Of a stretch of DNA of 64,000 nt, positions 46,026 to 57,700 are shown in pieces. Both the position numbers and the translations under genes were made by a program. Source of the stretch: Basidiobolus meristosporus CBS 931.73 (Eukaryota; Basidiobolomycota; Basidiobolomycetes; Basidiobolales; Basidiobolaceae). Within the stretch, counting starts at the first letter, position 1. Every line of letters starts with the position of its first letter. The notes beneath the pieces were generated by a model. The model ran no database searches. It saw nothing but the letters and a program-made list of their open reading frames with translations, and had not been told where the DNA came from. The DNA lies in the NCBI GenBank assembly GCA_002104905.1, contig MCFE01000092.1, forward strand, positions 62,001 through 126,000, in the 5' to 3' direction.

Positions 46026-46357
46026 TGTTGTAAAAATTTGTAATTCCACCTAAATATTTACCTAACTTAGTCACTTAGATAATTACCCTCAAATCCTAGA
46101 GAATACCAACCAAATTCCTTGTTGAGATTTACTTAGATTATTTACCCAGAACATGAATATTCTCAGAGTTGTCCAAACAGCCCCAAACTTTGCCCACATG
46201 CTCTTGGGACCTTCCTTAACCTATTCTACATGTTTATAATGCCAAGATCATGTAAAAGTAGTATTTATACTTTTACATTCAATAAATCATTAAGTGAAAA
46301 CCACATAATCTACTTGTCCTCCCAATCACTTCCAATATCTCCAAGACTCTTACAACA
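46026..46357 (+). repeat. F2 solo LTR with perfect 5-bp target duplication
   Basis: TGTTGTAAAAATTTG ... CTCTTACAACA, about 332 bp (a small internal deletion relative to 349 bp). GAATA flanks both sides (46021-46025 and 46358-46362), a perfect target-site duplication showing that it arose from a real insertion followed by LTR recombination. Confidence 0.9.
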
Positions 46358-46363
46358 GAATAT

Positions 46364-46560
46364 GCTTAGGAAGATCCCAAGAGCATGTGTGCAAAGCTTG
46401 GGGCTGCTTGGACAACTTATCAAAATTTCACGCTCTGTGTATCTGATATCTTGGTTAAAGTGCTCTAAGTAGATCCTAACTAGGAATCTGGTCAGAATTC
46501 TCTAGAATTTTAGGTAATGGTCTGAGCAGCCAAGTTAGGTGGTATTTGTGTGTAATTACA
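46364..46560 (-). repeat. F2-related LTR remnant, minus orientation
   Basis: AGGAAGATCCCAAGAGCATG and CTAACTAGGAATCTGGTCAG align in order with the reversed F2 LTR. It lacks both ends. The following 46561-46780 contains a few CAGCAGAA-type units reminiscent of repeat M but nothing definite. Confidence 0.5.
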
Positions 46561-46779
46561 CAGTCCTCAATAGAAGATACTAGTGGAAAACCAGCAGAAC
46601 ATTATAGGGATATCAGCAAAACACCATTGGATTTGAAGCCTGATGCTCTTCATAGATATGGTTTGCTTTTGTAGAATGGTCTAAAGCAAAAGGACTGTAA
46701 CACATTTTCAAAGGTTGCAACTCTGAGTTATAAGAGAATTGGAGATGCATAATGATATAAAAGAGATTGTGCCTGCTGT

Positions 46780-47120
46780 AGATATTTAGTTTGCATATAA
46801 AGAGTTCACATATTGCAAGATTCTACTTAGCTTATTACTAAGTTATGAGTAATTTGCTTAAGACTTAGTTGGTTAGATTTTAGCTATTTCTTAGAATGGG
46901 TGAAGGCCTGGAAGTTATCAATATTATAAGCTCACCTAAAAGCTCCAAACATTGCAAACAGCTTCCTGGGAGCTTCCTTAAGGCATTCTTATCATTGGCT
47001 TTACAAAGCACTTCTAATAGTATGTATAATATATTTGAACTCAATAATGCACCAAGTAAATATTATGGAATTCTTCTGGTTCTCCAAATCACTTCCAATA
47101 CTCCCTAGAGTCTTGCAACA
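46780..47120 (+). repeat. Divergent F2-like LTR (third variant)
   Basis: The right end TCCAAATCACTTCCAATACTCCCTAGAGTCTTGCAACA-like sequence parallels the F2 LTR end, and earlier blocks (CTTCCTGGGAGCTTCCTTAAG) keep the same order. The middle and left parts are strongly diverged, and the left boundary is a guess. It is the last transposon trace before the gene block. The 47121-47437 stretch is the BiP 3' flank. Confidence 0.5.
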
Positions 47121-47364
47121 GTACCAAAACATAGGCAAGCATTTCAAATTTGTATTTTGTGGAGTATCCACCTCACTCCAGCTCCATATCTTTGGCATAG
47201 CTTGGTAAAATACAATGCACTTTCAGTCTCTGATGATATTCAGGTACAACATAGGCAACACTCTGTGTAACTCCAAAGGTTCAGAGTACAGCTTGGATTT
47301 TTGCGCAGTAGATATGTGTAAATAGGAGAAGAATATAGGCGATTGGCGAGTCACATATAAGCAA

Positions 47365-47370
47365 TTTATT
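47365..47370 (-). terminator. Probable BiP poly(A) signal AATAAA
   Basis: On the minus strand CATAAATAAATTGC lies about 70 bp downstream of the BiP stop codon, a usual distance for a polyadenylation signal. No closer candidate is visible. Confidence 0.55.
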
Positions 47371-47437
47371 TATGGGAAACAGAATAGGAAAAGAATATAG
47401 GTGATTTGTAATTTACAGACAATTAAAAGTGACTGCA

Positions 47438-49423
47438 TTATAGCTCGTCGTGTTCTGGGCGAGGGCCATCCTCGTTGGAATAGAGTTTGCTGGTGATTGG
47501 ATTGACCACTGCCTCGATCTCGGCCTTCTGCTCCTCGATATCTTCCTTGGAAGCGCTGGCAGTATGGTCATTCAACCAATCGCTCTTGGCCTTGATGGCA
47601 TCCAAGATCACCTGCTTATCGCCCTTATCGATTCTGCCGCCCAGCTGAGAGTTGTCAGTGACCTGGGCCTTCAGTTGGTGAAGGAAGTTCTCGAAACCGT
47701 TGCGAGACTCGATTCTTTCGCGGTTATGCTTGTCCTCATCGGCGTATTGCTCGGCTTCCTCGACCATACGGTCGATCTCCTCTTGGCTGAGACGGCTCTT
47801 GTCTTTGTTGATGGTGATGGATTCGGATTTACCGGTGCCCTTGTCGGAAGCGGATACCTTGAGGATTCCGTTCACGTCGATCTCGAAGGTGACCTCGATC
47901 TGAGGAACACCGCGAGGGGAAGGAGGGATGCCAGTGAGCTCGAATTTTCCAAGGAGATTGTTGTCCTTGGTGAGGGAGCGTTCGCCCTCGAACACTTGAA
48001 TCAAAACCACGGGTTGGTTGTCGACGGCGGTGGAGAAGATTTGGGACTTCTTGGTAGGAATAGGAGTGTTGCGGGAGATCAACTTGGCCATCACTCCGCC
48101 AGTAGTCTCAATGCCCAAAGTCAAAGGATTGACATCAAGAATGGCCAGTTTGTCGAAGCGCTCCTCTCCAGAGAGGACACCACCTTGAACAGCTGCTCCG
48201 TAGGCAACGGCTTCGTCAGGGTTGATCCCCTTGGAGGCCTTCTTGCCGTCGAAGTATTCCTCCAAGAGTTGAACAACCTTGGGGATACGGGTGGAGCCAC
48301 CAACCAAAACGATATCGTGAATGTCCGCCTTGGCGAGATTGGCATCCTTGAGAACCTGTTCGACTGGCTTGACGGTCTTCTTGAACAAGTCGGTGTTCAA
48401 TTCCTCGAACTTGGCTCTGGTCAGAGTCTCGGAGAAATCCTCTCCGTCGAAGAAGGATTCGATTTCGACACGGGCAGACATCTGAGAGGACAAGGTTCTC
48501 TTGGCCTTCTCGGCTTCGCGCTTCAACTTGCCCATAGCCTTCAGGTCCTTGGTGACGTCGGACTTGTTCTTCTTGCGCCACAACTTGACGAAGTAGTCGA
48601 TGACACGGTTGTCGAAGTCCTCACCACCAAGATGGGTGTCGCCAGAGGTGGCTAGGACCTCGAACACGCCATCTTCAATGGAGAGAAGGGACACATCAAA
48701 GGTACCACCCCCAAGATCGAACACCAAGATGTGGCGCTCCTCCTCGGATTTGTCAAGTCCGTAAGCAATGGCAGCGGCAGTGGGCTCGGAGATGATACGA
48801 AGAACATTCAGTCCGGCAATGGTACCAGCGTCCTTTGTCGCTTGACGTTGGGCATCGTTGAAGTAGGCGGGGACAGTGATGACGGCATGGGTGACCTTCT
48901 GGCCCAAGTAGGTCTCGGCGATATCCTTCATCTTGGAAAGAACCATACTGGAGATCTCCTCGGGAGTAAAGATCTTGTCCTCACCCTTGACTTCAACCTG
49001 GATGACTGGTTGGCCCTCCTTGTCGATCACCTTGAACGGGAAGTGCTTCATGTCAGTTTGGACATCCTTGTCGTTGAATCGGCGACCAATGAGGCGCTTG
49101 GCATCGAACACGGTGTTGGTTGGGTTAAGGGGGGCTTGATTTTTGGCGGCATCTCCGATGAGACGCTCATCGTCGGTAAAGGCAACATAGGATGGAGTAA
49201 TACGGTGGCCTTGGTCGTTGGCGATGATTTCCACTTGGCCATTCTTGAACACGCCAACGCAGGAGTAGGTGGTACCTAGATCGATACCGATGACTGTGCC
49301 ATAAGCTGCTTTGGATGGGTCCTTTACGGCCACAGAAGGGCTCAAAGAAATCAGCAGTAACGCTAAGATAGCGAAGATCGCTACTGTGAAACGCCTTAAC
49401 ATAATGAGTGTCAAGGAGCGCAT
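47438..49423 (-). CDS. KAR2: ER lumenal Hsp70 chaperone BiP
   Basis: A single uninterrupted frame of 661 residues, the usual BiP length. A hydrophobic signal peptide covers about residues 8-33 ([17 protein letters not shown]), and the protein ends in the ER-retrieval signal HDEL. Between them are the Hsp70 nucleotide-binding signatures [13 protein letters not shown] (residues 46-58), [12 protein letters not shown]-type ([14 protein letters not shown]) and [12 protein letters not shown], the interdomain/substrate-binding region with [15 protein letters not shown], and a helical lid. It drives import and folding of secretory proteins in the ER with J-domain partners and releases stress sensors when clients accumulate. 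A second Met at residue 8 (MLRRF) is an alternative start that keeps the signal peptide. It lacks introns, as is common for stress-induced Hsp70 genes. Confidence 0.97.
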   Translation of the reverse strand: MRSLTLIMLRRFTVAIFAILALLLISLSPSVAVKDPSKAAYGTVIGIDLGTTYSCVGVFKNGQVEIIANDQGHRITPSYVAFTDDERLIGDAAKNQAPLNPTNTVFDAKRLIGRRFNDKDVQTDMKHFPFKVIDKEGQPVIQVEVKGEDKIFTPEEISSMVLSKMKDIAETYLGQKVTHAVITVPAYFNDAQRQATKDAGTIAGLNVLRIISEPTAAAIAYGLDKSEEERHILVFDLGGGTFDVSLLSIEDGVFEVLATSGDTHLGGEDFDNRVIDYFVKLWRKKNKSDVTKDLKAMGKLKREAEKAKRTLSSQMSARVEIESFFDGEDFSETLTRAKFEELNTDLFKKTVKPVEQVLKDANLAKADIHDIVLVGGSTRIPKVVQLLEEYFDGKKASKGINPDEAVAYGAAVQGGVLSGEERFDKLAILDVNPLTLGIETTGGVMAKLISRNTPIPTKKSQIFSTAVDNQPVVLIQVFEGERSLTKDNNLLGKFELTGIPPSPRGVPQIEVTFEIDVNGILKVSASDKGTGKSESITINKDKSRLSQEEIDRMVEEAEQYADEDKHNRERIESRNGFENFLHQLKAQVTDNSQLGGRIDKGDKQVILDAIKAKSDWLNDHTASASKEDIEEQKAEIEAVVNPITSKLYSNEDGPRPEHDEL

Positions 49424-50146
49424 GAATAAAGGAAGGAACTTGAGAACACTAGTTGGTCAACAACGCCAGCAGGGAATCTAAGGGAGAGGGAAGTGCTGTG
49501 GAGGTACGTTTGGCTGTTGTGAGTATAAATAGTACCGAGTCAATGCTGTCAAACAGTCCACATCCCAATGATCGCACCAGGCAGTGTACGTCCTGGAGCA
49601 GAATGAGGGTGTTGTCGAGCTGTGATTGGGTTGAACAGTGACAACGGATTTTGGAATTAAGCATCAATCTACTCATGTGAACATATCGAGCATTCGTAAT
49701 CTACAGCCTACGACCATTATGTCCATCTCAGGGGAAGCGGTCATAATGCCGAGTTGATTATACACCAATCCGAACCACCCAGCATTCTTAGGAGTCACAC
49801 TGGCCTTAATGCTGAGCGATTGGCTCCATCCTTTGGAACACGCTTTGCCTAAACATGAATGATTAACATGTGATTAAACTAACCAAGAGTCGTGGTTTGG
49901 TTAGGTTGGATCAGCAAAATGATCAGCATTTGTCAGCCACTGCGTACAGCAGCTTCGGCCGTTCCGCAATCCCTTCTTTTTTTTTCTTTTGACGAGCTGA
50001 CAAATCTTTTTTTCTTAAGTTCTTGATTAGTAGTCGAAGAAAAGGCCAGGGGAATCCGAATCATAGGGTAGTCGACGTTTCTTGCCTTCGCAAGAGTGGT
50101 TTCTATTTGTTTTTTTGTATACTTAGTCCTTGACCCCTAAGCTAGC
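49424..50146. promoter_or_regulatory. Divergent intergenic region between BiP and REI1
   Basis: 723 bp separates the two start codons. For BiP (minus strand), TATTTATA at 49531-49524 lies about 100 bp upstream of the ATG and is a good TATA candidate; a CCAAT box is at 49629-49625; and CAGTGTG at 49802-49796 fits the yeast unfolded-protein-response core CAGNGTG. The REI1 side is pyrimidine-rich (a T-run at 49978-49990 and TTTGTTTTTTTG near 50108). Only sequence matches support these sites. Confidence 0.45.
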
Positions 50147-51322
50147 ATGTCTGACAACCCCTCCGAAAACGCACAAACCCCTTTGTTCACCTGCCTCGCG
50201 TGCCATGTGGCCTTTCGTACACTTGAGCACCAACGCAACCATTATCGTACGGACTGGCATCGGTACAACCTGAAGAGAAAGGTGGCCGAGCTTCCACCAA
50301 TCACCGCCGAGGTTTTCGCTGAGAAGGTGTTGGCCCAGCAAGCGCAAACCGCACAGGAAGGGGCCGCTTTCAAGGGAGAATGTGTCGCTTGTAAAAAGAC
50401 CTTCGCTTCCGAAAACGCATACACCAATCACATCCAATCCAAGAAGCACAAGGAAACCGAGGCCAAGTTCGCCAAGAACCCAGCCAAGCCCAAGAAGGTC
50501 GATTCCGAGACCCCAGTCGAGAAGGAGCTCACCATCGAGCAACAATTGGACCGGGTCACCGACGAGACCGAGTTGCTTCAGCTCCTGGACAAAAAGAAGG
50601 AGCAGGCCGTTCGTCTTACTCCTGAGGACTGCCTCTTCTGCACTCAAAAGAGTCAGAGTTTCGAGGAGAACGTGGATCACATGACCAAGACTCACAGTTT
50701 CTTCATTCCTGATATTGAGTATCTTACCGATATCCAAGGCCTCTTCAAATACCTTGGGGAGAAGATTTCAGTAGCCAACATTTGCTTATACTGTAACGGA
50801 AAGGGCCGCACCTACCGTACTTTGGAGGCAGTTCGTGGGCATATGGTTGACAAGGGTCACTGTAAGGTTGCTTACGAGAAGGAAGAGGATATTTTAGAAA
50901 TCTCCGACTACTATGACTTCACTTCTAGTTATCCCGAGGAGATGCGGGTGGATGATGAGAACGAAGAGTTGGCGGACGATGACATGGTTAACCCAATTGC
51001 TTATGGTGAAGAGGAGACCGAATTGGTCTTGCCCTCTGGTGCTAGGGTGGGTCATCGTTCCCTTAAGAGATATTACCAACAAAACATCCGACCAGAGGAG
51101 GAAAGAGACTCTGTTATTATCAACCGTCTCCTCACTCACTACCAGAGCAATATGGGATATCGTGGCTCTCAAAGCCAGGCACTCATGCTTGCCACCAACA
51201 AGCAGCGTGTTGCTCGTGATATGAACACATACCAAGACCAGCGTAGAAGACATGAATTCAAGTCTGAGATCGGTGTGAAGGCCAACGGGTTACAAAAGCA
51301 CTTCCGTGCCCAAATCTTGTAA
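50147..51322 (+). CDS. REI1: REI1/ZNF622-type 60S ribosomal subunit maturation factor
   Basis: 391 residues with no intron, close to the 393 residues of yeast Rei1. Four zinc-finger segments: C16-C19...H32-H38 (CLACHVAF), then the family hallmark WHRYNLKRKVAELPP; C79-C82...H95-H101 (CVACKKTF); CLFCTQKSQSF...HMTKTH; and CLYCNGKGRTY...HMVDKGH. The motif FFIPDIEYL and the acidic DYYDFTSSYP region after the last finger are also typical. Rei1 acts in the cytoplasm on late pre-60S particles, helping to release and recycle the Arx1-Alb1 export factors and probing the exit tunnel with its C-terminus. The start is fixed by the conserved N-terminal finger. The gene faces away from BiP and towards TOR. 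Confidence 0.95.
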   Translation: MSDNPSENAQTPLFTCLACHVAFRTLEHQRNHYRTDWHRYNLKRKVAELPPITAEVFAEKVLAQQAQTAQEGAAFKGECVACKKTFASENAYTNHIQSKKHKETEAKFAKNPAKPKKVDSETPVEKELTIEQQLDRVTDETELLQLLDKKKEQAVRLTPEDCLFCTQKSQSFEENVDHMTKTHSFFIPDIEYLTDIQGLFKYLGEKISVANICLYCNGKGRTYRTLEAVRGHMVDKGHCKVAYEKEEDILEISDYYDFTSSYPEEMRVDDENEELADDDMVNPIAYGEEETELVLPSGARVGHRSLKRYYQQNIRPEEERDSVIINRLLTHYQSNMGYRGSQSQALMLATNKQRVARDMNTYQDQRRRHEFKSEIGVKANGLQKHFRAQIL

Positions 51323-51765
51323 GTTAACCAGCATGTATTTGAACCTATCTTTCATACTCCTCCGTCGCATAGCCACTTTCCTGTGCCCTACTTTAGACTT
51401 AATTTCATGTAATCCCTTACATTGCCCCTCCCCTCAGTGAGTTGATTCGTCGTCGTTACTCACAATTGTCGATCACCTCTACATGAACTGGAAGAAATTT
51501 CTTGTAATTAAAGAACGTCGGATAACAACGCGCATGACGATCTGGGCCGATGTGATTGTAATCATGATTGCTGACATTTATTCGTATTGTAAATGGAAAC
51601 GGGTTGATGCTTTTGGTACAACATAAACATAAACGATGTGTGGGACGCTGAATTTGGGATATCACTGGTGCGGGATGCAGGCTTTCTGTGGACGACCCAA
51701 TGGGTGGGCCAGTGATGGTGAAGATCTCTAGGGAGTAGTGTGGGATAAAGGTGGGGTTGCTTCGA
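51323..51765. other. Convergent intergenic region between REI1 and TOR
   Basis: No coding frame or RNA gene is seen. On the minus strand AATAAA at 51582-51577 lies about 185 bp beyond the TOR stop and is the only clear poly(A) candidate; no AATAAA is seen for REI1. Confidence 0.45.
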
Positions 51766-54700
51766 TTACCAGAAAGCGCACCAACCGATGTAGCATTGGC
51801 AAAGGTTTTCCAAGGAAGTCGCCTGCTGTATCAGCTTCTCCACCTGGGTTGACACATCCAGCGTTTGGTTGGGCTTGAAGTCTCGTCCGGTCAACTTGTT
51901 GGAGATTCTATTGACCACGTTCAGGGCCTTTTGATTCAAGACTTCGGGGTTATTGCTAGGCTCCTCTTCTTGTGCATACTCCGACTGGATCATTCTTCGG
52001 CTAGAAGGAACGGTTCGACTGAAGCCGTCCTCAACATTCTCACTGACTGAGCTGGCTGGTTGGCGAGGGTCCTGGTGAGGGCTGGGGGTTGTTAAGAGAC
52101 GCCAGTTGATCAACGGATCATACACGAAGGCCTCCAACACCGCCATCAAGCTCTCCTTGTTCTCGCGTAGAACGCGCATGACGTTCTCACAGGTGGTACG
52201 GAAGTTTCCTTCGATACCGCTGACCTCCATGGCGTTGGTCAGCATGCGGGTCAGACGGAACGGAATGCGCTCAGGGAATTTCTCTCGGTGCATGGCCACC
52301 TCGAAACAATCGCCGAAATCGATGTGGATCACCTTTCCGGAGAATCTGTCCAACATCAGGTTCGATGGATGTCTATCCCCGAGACCGAGAATGTAGCCAA
52401 CCATGGACATCACTGCCAATGATCGGGTGTAGTTGGTACGGCGATCCAACCATGCCTCAGAGTTTCGGCTCTTCAGCCATAGCACACGGTACAGGTCCTG
52501 ACCAGTGGTATGCTCTAAAGCATACTCAAACACCTCCACCTTTTGCATCAAAGTCAAATTGTCGTAGTCCGGAGCCATTTGCAGCATAATTCTATGCTCG
52601 ATGTTGAGCAGGATCTTTCTGCTCTCACGGTAATCGCGAATGAGGGCGTGGAACGTATCAGTGTTTGGTAACCAGCCGATCAGACCGGAGTTGGGGGAAA
52701 GTGGGGTGACCGAGTATCTTTGAATATTCAAGTGTCTCTTGAATGTCTCCGGGTCTGTGGCAAGTAGTGTGTTGACGAGACCAAATAGCTGCATCACACG
52801 CTCATCCTGTCGCAGATCTTCATGACCCTTGAGAAGGAACATGTAGTCGTTTCCATCACTGCCCTTGATGGTGAACTTGCGGGGGCGTTGCTTGGATGTG
52901 ATCACGTTGAAAGTGGGGACACACCGGGAAATCCTGATGATCTCTTCGCCACTCTTGTAGGTTCCAGGAACAGCAAGTTCCAAATCCTGGGCGGCCAGAA
53001 GCCTGGGTGAAACGTATTGCAGCTCAAGGGTTGTGAGTTGTGGTAGCTGCTTATTGATGCGTCGGAACACTTGGTAGTAAAGATCCCACGCTTGATGGAG
53101 ATTGTTTTCATCCAGTGTCTGCTTGTAGCGTTTGCACCATTCTTGGGCTTCTTGCAAGTCTCTTCCAAAGGCTTGGTTGAAGGATATTTCACGTAGGGTT
53201 TCGGGGCCTCGCTCGAGCATCTGATGCAGTGGCTCTAGAGTGGCGAACATCCCTTCAATACTACGGTCACCGAAGTACAGGCGGGATGCTTCTTCGAGAC
53301 CCTCATGCCACATCTCATGCCATAGAATAGCCACCCGAATGAGTTCTTGACTCACCAACAACGCCTGCTCTACTAGCATAGCACTGTGCGAGCGCATTTT
53401 GTCCATAATGGCCAAGGCAGCCCGTTTTCTCGAGGCATTGAGTGATTTCGAAGCAACAGTCAATGGATAGATCAACGCTTGGGGATGCTCCTTGCCAACG
53501 TCGGTGAGCAGGTGGTGAATCAATCGACGAACATTAGGGCTGGGGGCATGGATACGGGCGATCAGTTGAGGAATGACTTGAAGCCAAGTGTCAATGCTGA
53601 CTGTACTGAAGCCTTCGCTTATCGCCACACTGACTTCTTGTTGATAGCCAAATTTGAACCACAAGGTGAGCAATCTAAGAGTATCCTGCAAGCTGTTGCC
53701 ACTCGACAGAGCGATTGAACGGAAGAATCCCTGGACGGCAGGAACAATGTGGGCGGTCATGATCTCTGAGGGAACTGATTCGCCCAATCTTTCGTAGTAA
53801 GTGATGACTTCAAAGTTCGAAAGAGCCCAGGCATGCCAAGCCTTGTACCAGTCTTTGTCGAAATGGGTGGCAAGATAATAGGATCGAAGAATATCTGGGA
53901 TCGTTTCTTCACTCCAGTCATCTTGCAAGGCCATTTGCCATTCTCCTTGTTTCAGGTAGCAACGAGCAAGCAGACGAGTGTATTGTTCGTAGGCAGGGTC
54001 CCCGTGGACTAGTTCGGTGTTGACGTTGTGCTCATCGAAACCGAGCTCCTTGGATTTAGCCGCAGTGAACTCCCGGAGGAATGTAATGGTATCTTCCTTA
54101 TGGCCTGTGGCCCACTTGTGCTTTAGATATGCATACACGATTTGTGGGGGAGCACTCGAATCATGTAGTTGTTCAAAGGTTGGTTGCTCTATCTCCAACA
54201 GGCCAGTGAGGGTTTTTTCGGAGAGACCAAGGCGCCCGCTTTTACGGCAAAGGTTGGCGAACTTGATCCACATTTCCATATCCTCCTTGGGTGATATGAC
54301 AAGTGCCCGTATCTTCAGGATTCTCTGCCAGACGTCGACATTTCTTTGGCAGCCCTTCAGGCGCTTGACCCAGGTTTTGCGGATGATTGCCTGACGATCG
54401 GGCAGATCATAAGATTTTTTGTAGGTGATGATCTCTTCGAGCTCCGCAAGCATTTGCACTCTGACAATAACGCTGTATGCTCGACTATAACTTTCCCCAA
54501 CAAGAGCAGTCAGCTCGGTATCCAACAAATCTCTGGTTGTGTTGATGAATTGATCCGCTTGTTGGAATTGGTTTCTATGTAAAGCCAAAATGGCGCGGAA
54601 GAAAGCACGGTCGGGCGACTCCGATTTCATGACAGCGATGAAATCGTCCATGATTTCCCACTGACCAAGACCCCACGCCGCAGCGGCAGCCAGAGGGGCA

Positions 54701-57700
54701 ATGGCTCTGCGCATATCTTCTCCAGCATACGTCCATTTCTCCTGGGCAAGCTGAGAGAGTGCCTCCCATTCACCGAGAGCATGCAAGCATCTCATACGGC
54801 CCATGGTAATGTCGAATGAATTCGGGTCCTCCAGCTGCTTCTTTTCATAGGCTGCAAGAGCATCCTCCCATCTCTGGAGCTTCTCATACCAGGACTCCTT
54901 TAAGCCCAGGTCGTGATTCCGTTGGGCAAAGGTAAGAATACCCACGGCGGCATCAGGCTGCTGCAGCTGGTTGTTGATACTGATCAACGCCTCGGTTGTT
55001 TCCGTCGAAGGCTCGGAGATAAACTCTAGTTCTTTGTAATGCAGAGCTTTAGCATAGGCGTGGCACTTGGCAGCAAAGGCGCCCAGAGTACGGATATCGA
55101 TAGGAAGTGGCTTGTCATCGTGCTCCATAAATTCGGCCAGATTGAGCAGCATCTGAAGAATTTCTGGTGGTATGTTGGGGGACTTTAGGGCAAACTCAAG
55201 TGATCTAACAAGCTCATCCTGGAAGTTATCGTCCAGTTCAGACCAGCAAGACACAAAGCCTGCATTGAAAAGCTCACGAGCTAGAGGGTAGTACACGGGG
55301 GCTAGGTTTGTAGCGCAGGCCCTCAGGGCCGGGGAAGGGGACTCCTTCAATAGCTCAACACTTAGTCGTCGGATCCATTCATTCCAATCATCCTTTGTGG
55401 ATCGCTGGGTGGCTTCCCAGGCACGCTTGAGATGCTGCTGGTTGACGGGGAGCTTTTTCATTGCGCCAACATCCGCTGGTGATTCTTCCAGCTTCATTTC
55501 GTTCAAGCGCTCGTCTTGGATCTTCCCTAAATCGCGTGGCAAGGGCTCATTCCTCAATAGCTTGGAGATAAGCATCTCGTATTCAGGGTGCTGGATCCTG
55601 TGCTTGATTAAAAGCTTCTTGACTGTAGGGGCAAACACAGCATAGTCCGGCCCTAGTTGATATGCGAGAATACATAGAGTGTCCATCGTGGCTGTACGTA
55701 ACTCGTTCAGGTGAATGTTCAGCACTCTGGATAGAGGGTGTATCAACCTAGAGGCGAGATCACAGCAGTTCACATTCTTGCACAAGTGGCCGGTAGTCTG
55801 GATGGCGATTTTACGTATTCCCACGGGAGTGTCGTTACGTTCAAAAAGCTTCACAATGACCGGAATGATCAGATGCATGTATTCTTCGATGCTGGACCCG
55901 AACTTAATCAAGGCATGTAGCACTTTTAGTGTAGGTTGCCGCTTGTCAGACATATCACTATCGATGATCTGAAGCATATGGGGGAGAAAAGCCGGCAAAT
56001 GCACTTTGAATTCGCCCTCCAAGGCAACAGAGATGGCCTCGACCAGAGAGATGATACATATCTGGAGGTTCGAGGTGTTGTCCCAGAATTCCTGAATCAA
56101 GGAGAAAATGTCCTGAAGGTAATTTCTGATGTGCTGCTTCACAATGGATACCAAGATACCAAGCTGCTGGAAGTGGAACTCCAAGATACGAGGCGGTGAG
56201 GTTCTCATGACACTGAGAAATGTTGGAAGGATTTGGGGCAGGAAGGAGACGCACTTGAGGCCAAGGGTTTTAAAGATGTACATAATGGCTTGTACAACCT
56301 CGGTGTGGTAAGCACTAAGTGAAGGATCGCGCAGAATCTTGAGCAAGCATTGAAAACCACGGTTGGGAAATAATCCTCGGAAGACGGACCCATTCCCATC
56401 ATCAGCAGAGACACATCTGTGTTTGCTGATCTGCTGTCCGCCTGAGTGTCGTTTGGTCCACCAACCGCCATCTTGTGTTTGTAAGGATCCAAGGCACCCA
56501 AAATACCCAGGAGCTTTACTGTTTCACGACGCAAGGATAGTGACTGCTCCGTTTTCAACATATCGATCAGAATATCGAGGAGATTTGGATAGTTGAGATA
56601 GGGGTCAATAACGAATCCAGTGTTGCTGGCTATCTGTCCAAGAGCCCTAAGTGCAGCATCACGTTTCGTGGACGAGCTTTGATCTTGGAGAGTCTCCATG
56701 ATTAGAGGCAAGAGGTCATCCAAGTAGTCCAGCATGTCTTCGCCCCCAACCAAAGCAAGCTCTCCAATAGCATTCAGTACGCTAGAAGCAACACCCGGAC
56801 TACGGTCTCTAGATTTAGAAAGCAACACCTTCAAAATCGGCTCTACATAGGGTTTGATCAGCCTTTGAGCGGCGGCGATTAGATGGCTCAGCAGATGAGC
56901 ACTCTCTTCCTTGTTACGACTAGCAAAGAAGTATTGTGAGATGCTGGCTGGCACAAGAGGATAGACTTCCAGAAACATACCTCACACTGGAATACTCGAG
57001 CTCTGTCAACAACTGGATAAGGCTTTTTCTCAGCGATGGCATGACGTAGGCTGGGTTATGATTTGCAAGGCGTCCGATGATAGTAATGGCCACCTCACGA
57101 ATAGCAAACACTTCATCATTAAGCGCAATAAAGAGCGAACGTACATTGTCCGCTTGTGCTAGGTGACGATCAAACCGTTCATCAAGCGAAGAGAGCACAG
57201 TAAGGCGAATGCTCGGATCTAAAGGCAAAAATCCATCAATAAGAACCGAGCACACATCATACATCACATCGACACATACCTGGGTCAGCAATTCCAGATG
57301 TGAGAAGCTTCTCAAGCACCTCGCTAACCACTTCAATGGCATGGTTGCTGGCCTGGAAACAGATCGGATCACGGACGAATAGTTGGCAGCAGGTCAAGGC
57401 TGCAGCCTTCCTGACCTCTACCGAGTCATCTTCCAAGTAGGATATAATGTGATCACGAACAAACTCGCTGAGCATATGCCCGTTGAAGTCGAAGCTCCCT
57501 AGAGTGTTGAGAGCTAGAGTTACGGTTTCTGGGTCGCGATTCTCGATCAACTGGACGTCACGCGGGGTGGGTACACTAGCGGCGATTAAACGAGCGGGTG
57601 CGCCAGGCTGTCGGTAAGGCTGTCCAGTCAAGATGATCGCAAGCATATTTAGGAGGCGGTCCTGGATGGTCGGTAGCAGGGGAGGGATGTTTTTCGAGAG

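Noticed and set aside
47450-48655. 401-codon open frame on the plus strand
   Set aside because: It lies wholly antisense to BiP. Long antisense frames are common opposite Hsp70 genes because of codon bias, and the translation is a repetitive Leu/Asp/Gly-rich shadow.
50123-50737. 204-codon open frame on the minus strand
   Set aside because: It is antisense to REI1 and starts inside it; the translation has no family resemblance, while REI1 is certain.
56340-56350. An intron or programmed frameshift to explain the TOR break
   Set aside because: There is no GT...AG pair with a branch site around the break, and the flanking residues join without loss. No slippery heptamer is present, so a missing base is simpler.
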